Assembly (NCBI GenBank): GCA_013287815.1
Contig: JABDDC010000001.1
Location: 79,046-143,045 of the forward strand
Length of the DNA stretch: 64,000 bases
Direction: 5' to 3'
Source of the DNA: Chlamydiota bacterium
GTDB lineage: Bacteria > Chlamydiota > Chlamydiia > Chlamydiales > Parachlamydiaceae
The notes below the pieces were generated by a model, which ran no database searches, was not told the origin of the DNA, and worked only from the letters and a program-made list of their open reading frames with translations. Each line of letters starts with the position of its first letter. The stretch's first letter is position 1. Below are positions 19,576 through 27,500 of this stretch, in pieces. The position numbers were made by a program, and so were the translations under genes.

Positions 19576-20862
19576 CTACTTATCGACATACCTGTAGAAG
19601 TAATAAGGTGTGGTGATCACAGATTCTGTTTGGAGGAGGCCCGAGTGGCAGATTTGCATGGCCCAGTTGTAATCTTCCCCGTAGGAAATATCCGGAAAGG
19701 GAAAGCGGGATGCAACCGATCGCTTGATGGTGCTTATGTGGTTGGGTGGATTGTAGAAGGTATTGCCGATTTTATAGTGGTCTTTGTGTTGGATTGTATG
19801 GACAAAGGGGCAAGGCCAGTTACCGTTAAAGGTGATGATGCCTGTCAGAGACACACAATCGGGCTTGGACTGCAGTTCCTCATAGATCATCTTAATGTAA
19901 TTGTCGTGCACATCATCGTCATCATCGATAAAATTGACATACATCCCCTTGCTTTGCCTCATCAATGTATTGCGCTTATATCCAACTGAATATTGTCTGT
20001 TATCTTTAAAGAAGAGGATTTCTACTCTGTCTTGAAGGTCATTTGCGTTGATTTGCCCTTGAAGCTTATTGTAGATGAAAGAAAATTGTTCCACCCTTTC
20101 ATCCAGCGTGCAGATAAGAATGCTCCATACTTGAGGAAGAAACTGTTCAAATACTGCATCGTTAAGTCCGAAATTTGAGTTAAAGCGTCCAAGATAAACT
20201 TTCTTGTCGTAATCTACATTTGCTACATCTTTAATTCTACTTTTTATCCTCTGCGATGGAACCTTTTCAAACAGCGATTGGAAAATCAATACTTCCCTTG
20301 CCAAGATCCGTGATGTCATGGTCAATTCCTCACGGGCGACTGATGCTGATCGGTATGAGGGATGGAAGATGTAATTGAAAAACGCATAGTGGTTTTTACC
20401 GATTACAGGGATAGTATTGATATTTTTGCCGGTATCTTTTGCTTGAAAATTTAAGACACCATCCAGATTGGGAAAGTTTTCTTTCATCTTATCAACAATG
20501 ACTTTATCGTAGCTCTGTACAATTGGGAATTGGCAATCACTTGCCACCAGGATGATTTCGGCCGGTTCGTCATTGCGGTTAAAGGCTTCTGCCTCTGAGA
20601 TCCTTTTTCCAAATTTCACTGTTAAACCGGGATAAGTCGATAGTTGATGTAACATCTCCGGATTATTCATGGTCTGATCGTCGGTGTCACAAACAATCAA
20701 GAATCGGCAGTCCACTTCCCCTGACAAGTAGTGATAATAGACTCCGAGAGTCTGCATAAATTGCTGAGAGTTTTCCCTTGTTGGGATAATGATTAAGAGG
20801 TTGTCAGCACATGCAAAGGAGAACCAAAACGGCATCAAGAGGGCAAACAGCTTAGCTTTCAC
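19576..20862 (-). CDS. Exported glycosyltransferase-like protein with two GT-A-type halves
   Basis: A 428-residue protein that starts with GTG at 20860-20862 after the ribosome site AGGAG, which overlaps the stop of the upstream gene. Residues 1-19 (MKAKLFALLMPFWFSFACA) form a cleavable signal peptide. Two nucleotide-sugar-transferase-like halves follow. The first begins NLLIIIPTRENSQQFMQTLG with DTDDQTM. The second begins WSILICTLDERVEQFSFIYN and has YKRNTLMRQSKGMYVNFIDD, an Asp run near residue 319 (DxD-like metal site) and a late YGEDYNW. The order fits a family 2-like glycosyltransferase. Finding such a domain behind a signal peptide is unusual because sugar nucleotides are cytoplasmic; periplasmic, surface or host-side action is inferred. 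Downstream of a hemolysin-III gene in one operon. Confidence 0.7.
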   Translation of the reverse strand: MKAKLFALLMPFWFSFACADNLLIIIPTRENSQQFMQTLGVYYHYLSGEVDCRFLIVCDTDDQTMNNPEMLHQLSTYPGLTVKFGKRISEAEAFNRNDEPAEIILVASDCQFPIVQSYDKVIVDKMKENFPNLDGVLNFQAKDTGKNINTIPVIGKNHYAFFNYIFHPSYRSASVAREELTMTSRILAREVLIFQSLFEKVPSQRIKSRIKDVANVDYDKKVYLGRFNSNFGLNDAVFEQFLPQVWSILICTLDERVEQFSFIYNKLQGQINANDLQDRVEILFFKDNRQYSVGYKRNTLMRQSKGMYVNFIDDDDDVHDNYIKMIYEELQSKPDCVSLTGIITFNGNWPCPFVHTIQHKDHYKIGNTFYNPPNHISTIKRSVASRFPFPDISYGEDYNWAMQICHSGLLQTESVITTPYYFYRYVDK

Positions 20863-20870
20863 AGGATCTC

Positions 20871-21560
20871 CTAAATATAAAGCGCAATGGCAATATAATG
20901 GCAGGCGCTGCCTCCAAGAACGAATAGATGCCAGATGGCATGATGATATTTCCGTTTATCTGTTACAAAAAACAGTACCCCAAAGGTATATGAAAGGCCG
21001 CCTATCAATAGCCAGAGCAATCCTTCATAAGGGAAGTTATTCATGAGGGGTTCGGCAGCAATAATGACCATCCACCCCATCAACAGGTAAAGTGCTGTCG
21101 ACAACTTCTGGAAACGGTGGATAAAGAAGGTTTTTAAAAAAAGTCCAAGACAAGTTAAAGACCAGATAATGCCAAAAAGTAACCAACCCATGCTTCCTTG
21201 CAACGGAATAAGAGTAAACGGAGTATAGCTTCCGGCAATCAAAAGATAGATGGCGCAGTGGTCGATCGTTCTGAATCTTTTTTTATATTTAGGTTTCTTT
21301 AGGGTGTGGTAGAGAGTAGAAGCAGCGTAAAGTAATATTAAACTGAGTCCATAAACAGAAAAGCTGAAAAGCTTCCACGGCTCATCGCTGTCCAAGGCAG
21401 GCATCACAAGAAAGAAGAATCCAAGGACGCTGAACAAAAGGCCAAATCCGTGTGTTAAGCCATTCAGCCACTCATCGCCCAGAACCCAACCCCTTGCCCA
21501 TTCTTCAACTTCAAGGACGTCCTTGCCTTTAAAATCGTCGATAGTCAAATCGGAATACAT
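20871..21560 (-). CDS. Hemolysin III / TrhA (PAQR-like) membrane protein
   Basis: A 229-residue protein with seven predicted helices and the family's landmarks: EWLNGLTHGFGLLFSVLG, SLILLYAASTLYHT, FRTIDHCAIYLLIAGSYTPF, and AIWHLFVLGGSACHYIAIALY near the end. The conserved Ser, His and Asp residues (STLYH, DH, H..H) that bind metal in PAQR-type hydrolases are present. Bacterial members are called hemolysin III, YqfA or TrhA and tune membrane energetics and fluidity. The gene ends 8 bp before the glycosyltransferase-like gene and its stop overlaps that gene's ribosome site, so the two are translated from one message. Confidence 0.93.
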   Translation of the reverse strand: MYSDLTIDDFKGKDVLEVEEWARGWVLGDEWLNGLTHGFGLLFSVLGFFFLVMPALDSDEPWKLFSFSVYGLSLILLYAASTLYHTLKKPKYKKRFRTIDHCAIYLLIAGSYTPFTLIPLQGSMGWLLFGIIWSLTCLGLFLKTFFIHRFQKLSTALYLLMGWMVIIAAEPLMNNFPYEGLLWLLIGGLSYTFGVLFFVTDKRKYHHAIWHLFVLGGSACHYIAIALYI

Positions 21561-21640
21561 AAGCGATAATCCATTTTATTAAAGAGTTGTATTCTAACAG
21601 GAGGTAAATAGAATGGCTATAGTTCTTTTACATAAAAACA

Positions 21641-21692
21641 GCGCGTAGCGCTTTGGAGTGAGCTTGGTAGCTCACTCCAAAGCGCTACGCGC
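21641..21692. terminator. Perfect 23-bp hairpin carrying the family B word
   Basis: The arms GCGCGTAGCGCTTTGGAG(TGAGC) at 21641-21663 and their exact complement at 21670-21692 enclose a 6-nt loop (TTGGTA). It lies between two genes on the minus strand, downstream of the small membrane protein gene. It contains GCTTTGGAGTG, shared with the family B repeats. There is no T-run worth the name, so it may be a repeat-derived hairpin rather than a classical intrinsic terminator. Confidence 0.7.
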
Positions 21693-21714
21693 CTACCGGC
21701 ACGTTCACGATAAT

Positions 21715-21963
21715 TTAGAAGTTTTTGATCCTGTACCACAGATACGGTATAGCGATAAACAAAGCGTGAGTTGCCGGTGGCGGTGTCGCTGGCGCCGCTG
21801 GCTGATTATGATAAAATTTCTCATAAAGGCTCATGAAGAGATCCTTGAAGAAGATATAAATTTTATCAGCCCATCCTACCAATGTATTGAACGCGTCGGG
21901 AAAGAACATATGAATCAAAAAGAAAAGAACACCAAAAAAAATAAAATTTAATATGAATCGCAT
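21715..21963 (-). CDS. Small membrane protein with Pro/Ala-rich tail, unknown function
   Basis: An 82-residue protein starting with the ATG at 21961-21963, which has GGAGG five nt upstream (leader GGAGGTTTTTATG); a TTG four codons earlier is within the ribosome site and is rejected. The first 25 residues (MRFILNFIFFGVLFFLIHMF) form a hydrophobic helix. An amphipathic segment and the proline-rich linker AAPATPPPATH follow, then a second weakly hydrophobic end. No family recognised. The leader is the same as that of the giant gene and of the edge gene. A minus-strand TATAAT lies about 75 bp upstream. Confidence 0.6.
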   Translation of the reverse strand: MRFILNFIFFGVLFFLIHMFFPDAFNTLVGWADKIYIFFKDLFMSLYEKFYHNQPAAPATPPPATHALFIAIPYLWYRIKNF

Positions 21964-22086
21964 AAAAACCTCCAAATCCGCACGGTAATTCTATGTAACC
22001 GGAAGAACACACATAAACAGGTTACAATCCTATTTTTATTATAACCTTTCTTGATTTATCGAAAAATTTATTTCACATTAAAGTTA

Positions 22087-24138
22087 CTATTTTATTTTTA
22101 AAATTCTAAGCCTTAGTGAATTAGCGATTACAGAAACAGAGCTTAAACTCATGGCAAAAGCAGCAATCATGGGGTTCAGTAACATACCGGTGAAGGGAAA
22201 AAGGATACCGGCAGCAATGGGGACTCCTATGATATTATAAATAAAAGCAAAAAAGAGGTTCTGTTTGATGTTCTTTGTGACGGCAAGGCTCAAGCTTATG
22301 GCCCGTCCAATTCCTTTCAGGTCACCCTTAAGCAGTGTGACATCGCTGCTTTCGATAGCCACATCGGTTCCATGATCCATGGCAATCCCAACGTCCGCTC
22401 CGGCTAATGCAGCTGCATCATTGATTCCATCACCTGCCATGGCAACATAGCCGTCTTGTTTCTGGAACTCATGAAGAATATTCAATTTTGCTTCAGGAGT
22501 TATTTCAGCATAGGTTTGATCAATACCCAATTCAGAAGCGACTTTATTTGCCGTTTTTTCATTGTCACCCGTCACCATGACCAATTTAAGTCCTTTATTA
22601 TGGAGTTCCTTTACCGCTTCATAGGAGGACTTCTTGATGGTGTCTCCTACAAACAGCAGCCCGGCAGCCTTGCCATCCACTGTAAGAGCGACAGCGGTCT
22701 TGTCTGCCGGGATAATCCGGCTCCGACCAGCCATATTGATGACAACTTGCCGGCCATTAACCATTCCCTCTACACCTACTCCTGAAATCGATTTAAAGTT
22801 CTGCACAGCGGGAGTTGGGATATTCTTTTCTTTGGCAGCCCGGGCGATAGCTTTACCAATCGGATGTTCACTCAGCTGTTCTACCGATGCAGCTAAACTT
22901 AACACTTCATCTTCACTCCAGGGGGCAAAAGCTGTCACTTGTGCGAGCTTGAATTTTCCTTCGGTCAATGTTCCCGTTTTGTCCATGATCAGGGTTTTGA
23001 CCTTCGCAAGCCTTTCCAGGGCGGCTGCATCTTTGATGAGGATGCCCATTTCAGCTCCCCGTCCCATGCCGACCATGATCGACATTGGGGTAGCCAGTCC
23101 AAGGGCGCATGGACAGGCGATGATCAGGACAGCGACAGCGTTGTGTACTCCATACATAAAAGAGGGCTGAGGGCCAAAAAATGCCCAAATGAAAAAAGTG
23201 GCGATAGCAATCAGAAGGACAGCCGGGACAAAATAACCGGCGACCTTATCAGCAAAAGTTTGGATAGGCGCCTTGGTTCGCTGCGCTTCCGAAACCATCC
23301 GGATAATACGGGAGAGGACTGTCTCATTTCCGACTTTTTCTGCTTTCATGAGAAAGCTTCCTGATTGATTAATAGTACCACCCGTGACTTTATCACCGGG
23401 TCCTTTATCAACAGGAATCGACTCCCCTGTCAGCATCGACTCATCCACTTCAGATTTTCCTTCAGTAACCGTGCCGTCCACTGGAATGTTATCTCCCGGA
23501 CGGACACGAAGTACATCTCCGACTTTGACATCTTCAATGGATATTTCTATTTCTTCTCCGTTCTGGACGATGAAGGCCGATTTCGCGGCTTTCTGCAATA
23601 AAGATCTGATAGCGGCGCCAGTTTTTGCGCGCGCCCTTAGTTCTAACATCTGACCCATCAAAACTAAAACGGTGATGACGGCAGCAGATTCAAAATAGAG
23701 GGGCACCTCTCCATGATATTTAAATGATTCGGGAATGGATTGAGGAAAAAGCCGGGCAAAGAGGCTGTAGAAAAAAGCCACTCCTACACCTATAGAGATC
23801 AAGGTGAACATATTCAGTTGACGACTGACAATCGACTTCCATCCCCTTTCAAAGAAAGGCCACCCAGCCCAAAGGACTACGGGCGTCGCCAGGATCACTT
23901 GCAGTGTTTGCGATTGAGAGGGCTGGAGATAGTTCCCCATGTCAAGGACTAATATGGGAATAGTCAGGAGCAGCCCGATCCGGAATCGGAGGGACATATC
24001 CCTATATTCGGCATTGTCTTGTTGCTGGGCTACATCTTTCGGCTCCAAAGCCATCCCGCAGATGGGGCAGCTTCCCGGGCCTTGTTGGATGACCTCAGGA
24101 TGCATTGGGCAGGTGTATTGTATATTTTTAGCGTCCAT
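22087..24138 (-). CDS. copA: Copper-translocating P1B-type ATPase
   Basis: A 683-residue heavy-metal pump. Instead of HMA domains the N-terminus carries a YHS-like metal-binding patch, YTCPMHPEV and [10 protein letters not shown]. The pump core is complete: TGES phosphatase loop ([20 protein letters not shown]), the CPC motif of the transport site ([13 protein letters not shown]), phosphorylated Asp in [11 protein letters not shown], the HP locus ([12 protein letters not shown]) and the [19 protein letters not shown] hinge. The last helices contain YN ([11 protein letters not shown]) and MSLSSVSV, the pair found in Cu(I) exporters of the P1B-1 group. It sits in the inner membrane and exports Cu(I). 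No copper regulator or chaperone gene is adjacent. The naming as CopA is by function group. Confidence 0.92.
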   Translation of the reverse strand: MDAKNIQYTCPMHPEVIQQGPGSCPICGMALEPKDVAQQQDNAEYRDMSLRFRIGLLLTIPILVLDMGNYLQPSQSQTLQVILATPVVLWAGWPFFERGWKSIVSRQLNMFTLISIGVGVAFFYSLFARLFPQSIPESFKYHGEVPLYFESAAVITVLVLMGQMLELRARAKTGAAIRSLLQKAAKSAFIVQNGEEIEISIEDVKVGDVLRVRPGDNIPVDGTVTEGKSEVDESMLTGESIPVDKGPGDKVTGGTINQSGSFLMKAEKVGNETVLSRIIRMVSEAQRTKAPIQTFADKVAGYFVPAVLLIAIATFFIWAFFGPQPSFMYGVHNAVAVLIIACPCALGLATPMSIMVGMGRGAEMGILIKDAAALERLAKVKTLIMDKTGTLTEGKFKLAQVTAFAPWSEDEVLSLAASVEQLSEHPIGKAIARAAKEKNIPTPAVQNFKSISGVGVEGMVNGRQVVINMAGRSRIIPADKTAVALTVDGKAAGLLFVGDTIKKSSYEAVKELHNKGLKLVMVTGDNEKTANKVASELGIDQTYAEITPEAKLNILHEFQKQDGYVAMAGDGINDAAALAGADVGIAMDHGTDVAIESSDVTLLKGDLKGIGRAISLSLAVTKNIKQNLFFAFIYNIIGVPIAAGILFPFTGMLLNPMIAAFAMSLSSVSVIANSLRLRILKIK

Positions 24139-24257
24139 ATTGCCGTTTCTAGGATAATGCCAGTAATAATTTATTATTGGTTGCTCTTATTCCGATCACT
24201 GATTTTTTGTACTCATTGATAGCTATATCAAATCCTAAGATTATGTACAAAGTCAAA

Positions 24258-24417
24258 CATTTCATGCCTATCCGGTAGACACAGGTCTACCCCGGTAGGG
24301 GTGTCAGAAGGTAGCCCCGGGTTTTAACCCGGGGCAAGGTAGCCCCGGGTTTTAACCCGGGGCTACCTCCAAATACCCCTACCGGGGTGGACCCTGTATC
24401 AACCGGATAGGCATGAA
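24258..24417. repeat. Long palindrome with an internal 28-bp tandem duplication, upstream of the HECT operon
   Basis: The 430-bp gap before the HECT gene holds a large inverted repeat. The outer arms TTTCATGCCTATCCGGT (near 24260-24276) and their exact complement (24401-24417) enclose CTACCCCGGTAGGGGT / ACCCCTACCGGGGT arms. The centre is a hairpin unit, AGGTAGCCCCGGG with TTTT and CCCGGGGC, repeated twice in tandem (about 24309-24336 and 24337-24364). The rest of the gap is AT-rich promoter DNA. The GC-rich stem may block read-through from upstream or be a mobile repeat. Confidence 0.8.
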
Positions 24418-24488
24418 ACATTTTTCTTCACACTTGCTTAATACATGAAAATCGGTGTTCATAGATCTATGATTTGATTATATTCTTA

Positions 24489-24518
24489 TTTACATAAATT
24501 AAAATGTATTTGTATAAT
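24489..24518 (+). promoter_or_regulatory. Sigma-70-type promoter candidate for the HECT operon
   Basis: TTTACA at 24489-24494 and a perfect TATAAT at 24513-24518 are spaced by 18 bp (17 if TTACAT at 24490 is used). The expected start of transcription near 24525 leaves a leader of about 43 nt before the ATG at 24568. No other candidate this good is seen before the four genes. Confidence 0.55.
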
Positions 24519-24567
24519 AATATTAGGTAATTGCTTCATTTTGATCTATTTAACTTTGAGGTTAATT

Positions 24568-27500
24568 ATGAGTATTAATCGGGATTTTGATATAACCAAT
24601 GCCTACACTGAACAGCAGCTCACTGAGGCTGGCTTTGGAATGCCAAAGGCGGAAGGTCAGACAACACAGGGTGGGAAGATTACAAAACTCTTTGTTGATA
24701 CACAAGGATTCAGCAGTCAGTTAACCCCCGTCGCCCATCTCAATAAAACCATTCAGATAATGGACAAACTAGTTCAAAAAGAACTGGATATTCAAGAGCT
24801 TGACAAGGCCGATCTGGCTACACTGGCAATGTACGAAAAACGGTGCAATTGCGTTCTGATTAATATTAAAACTCATGAAACAATGGTCAATCAGATATCG
24901 CCAGATCTCACTCCTCCTAAAATTGATCAACCCCTTTCGTCCCACAATCAGGAAAAAGATAAGGTAATTGATCATCTGAGAAAGATCAAAGAAGCGAGAC
25001 AGACAATCATTAATGAAGTTGTAGCAGAAAAGGAGAGGGAGATTTTTTTTAAAGTTACAGCCCCCATTTTACCCTTGATCACGGATAGAAAGGCCTTAGC
25101 GAGTATTTACAAGAAATTGAACTCTGGATCAGAACCTGAAAGGAAGGATATCATTGACAAAGCGATTTCTCTTTCTGAAGGTATTACAGATATTAACGAT
25201 ATCGCATTCATTATCGAGTATATGCCTAAAACAGAAAAAAGCAGAGATGCAATTGTCAAAGCTGCAGCTCCCCTTATGCACGAAACGATGAATGGTTTTG
25301 TCAGAGGAATCATTCTCTGGGCTTTGAGAGAGTTAGAACCAAGCCATTGGGAAAGTTTCTCTAAGGCTCTACCCCCTCTTTTCAAAGTCATCACGGATGA
25401 AAACGCTATTACAGCATGTCTCAAGGCTTTACTAAGAGTACGAGTAGAGGAGATGGGAAATGTTGCTAAAATTGCAGCAGGTATATTGAAGGATGTCACC
25501 AATGTAAATGTTATACAAGGCACTATCATTGGGTTGGCAAGCATTAAAAAAGAGGACAGGCCAAGTGTCGCAAAGTTAGCATCTTCATTTTTAAAGGGGA
25601 TTAAAGAAGAAAAAACTGCATCAAGGCTTTTTGTGAATTTGGCAAATATAAAAAAAGAAAACGAACGTGAAAGTGTTGTTAAGTATGCATTAAGCATGTT
25701 GAAGGACTTCCCAGATGAAAATGTTATAGTACCCATTATTGTTGGATTGGGAAACATTGAAGAAAGGAAGAGGGAAAGTATCGCCAAGTTTGATCCTTCG
25801 CTTTTAAAGGAATTGAAAGATCCCAATGTTATAGCAAACTTTTATTATTATTTGGTAAAATATGTAAACGAAGATGAACGGGAAAGTGTTGCCAAATATG
25901 CAATAATTGCATTGAAAGACGTCACCGATTTAAATGTTATAGAAGGTACAATTAAAGGGTTGGCAAGTATTAAAGAAAAGGACAGGCCAAGTGTCGCCAA
26001 GTTTGCTCCTCTGCTTCTTAGAGGGATTAAAGATGCCAATGTTATATCCGAAATGTATACAACATTAGCAAAGAAACAACTTAACGAGCGGGAAAGTATC
26101 TCCAATAGTGTAGCTCCTCTTTTGAGAGGAATTACAAATAGTTATGTTTTATATGCCGTTATGAAGATTGTGACCGAAATAGAAGGAGACGACAGAGAGA
26201 ATTTCTCCAATTTTGTCATTCATTTTTTAAATGAAAAAATAGAGTACGACGATACAAAATTTACAATCATCAAGGCCTTAGCAAAAGTCAAAGCAGAGGA
26301 CAGACAAAGTTTCTTTTATCATTCATCCTCTTTACTGAAAGGAGTAAAGAATATTTATAATCAAGTACGAATCATTACATTATTGACAGAGGTACAATCA
26401 AAGGATTGGGATAGTTTTATTCAGTATACAGCTAAACTTTCTCAAGTAATCACGCATGAGGACGATTTACCGGCTTTGATTGGACCTTTAGTAAAGGAAA
26501 AATCAGAAGACAGAGAGAGCGTCTTTAAGTTTGTGTTATCATTTTTGAATAGATTTAGGGATAACCGTTCTATTTCAAATCTTTCTGACTTTCTATATTT
26601 TTCTAAAGAAAATTCCCTGAAAAAAATGTCAGAATACGGCACTTTCTTTTTAGAGGATACTGACTCCCCTGAAGAGGGTACCGACTTGCTCAAAAAATTT
26701 TCAAAAATGGATAAAGATAACATTCCGGATATGGAAAGTTTTTCAAAGATGATGACGCCTATTTTGGAAGGAATCACAGATAGTCATGATAGATTTACAG
26801 CACAATCATTTATGCTTTTTTCCCTTCAACCGGTGGATAGGGTGAGTGTGTCTAATTTTTTGAGCAGAATTACAGTTCTCAATGTCAGATTAAGCGTTAT
26901 GAAAGCTTTAATGGGATTACATAATACGCGTTACTTAAAACATTTAGACAGCATTCTTAAATATATTTCACCCTACTTGCAAACGATTACCAATAGCCAG
27001 ACACTTGCGAGCATGATTATTTCGTTGCAGGATGATATCAGTGAAGACGACCGAGAGAGTGTGCTGGAGTGTGCCTTTCCTATTTTGAAAGAATCGGCAA
27101 ATAATAGTGATGCAGTTGGAGCTATTTTACAGGGTGTGGCACGCGTAAAAAAAACGGATAGAAAAGCTGTTGCAGCCTCTTTTGCGGCCATTATTCCTTT
27201 TATCGGAAATAGTAGAAATGTTATAGAAAATATTTTTTATCATTTATCAGATTTTAATGCAGAAAAAATAGAAGGATTTTCTGACTTTATTAGGACGTAT
27301 TTGTATGAAAATATCACTCCTGAATCGCTATACACGATCATCAACAGCTTAAAAAAAATAAAGGTGGAACAGAGGGAAGGTTTCCGAGAAATTATTGCTA
27401 CATTTATGCATGAGTTGTCTAATAAATCATTCACGAAAAATATAATTGCCGCTATTGCCAATTTAGAACCTTCCGTAATGGCTAATTTTTCCAAATATGC

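Noticed and set aside
22634..23170. Plus-strand frame of 178 codons inside the copper ATPase
   Set aside because: The minus-strand frame carries every P-type ATPase motif; the other strand is a shadow.
24300..24370. Tandem 28-bp units as a possible CRISPR
   Set aside because: Only two units, each a hairpin, with no spacers and no cas genes. It is the centre of a palindrome.
25107..25826. Minus-strand frame of 239 codons inside the HECT gene
   Set aside because: Opposite the helical repeats, whose periodic codons leave long open frames on the other strand. No ribosome site or family.
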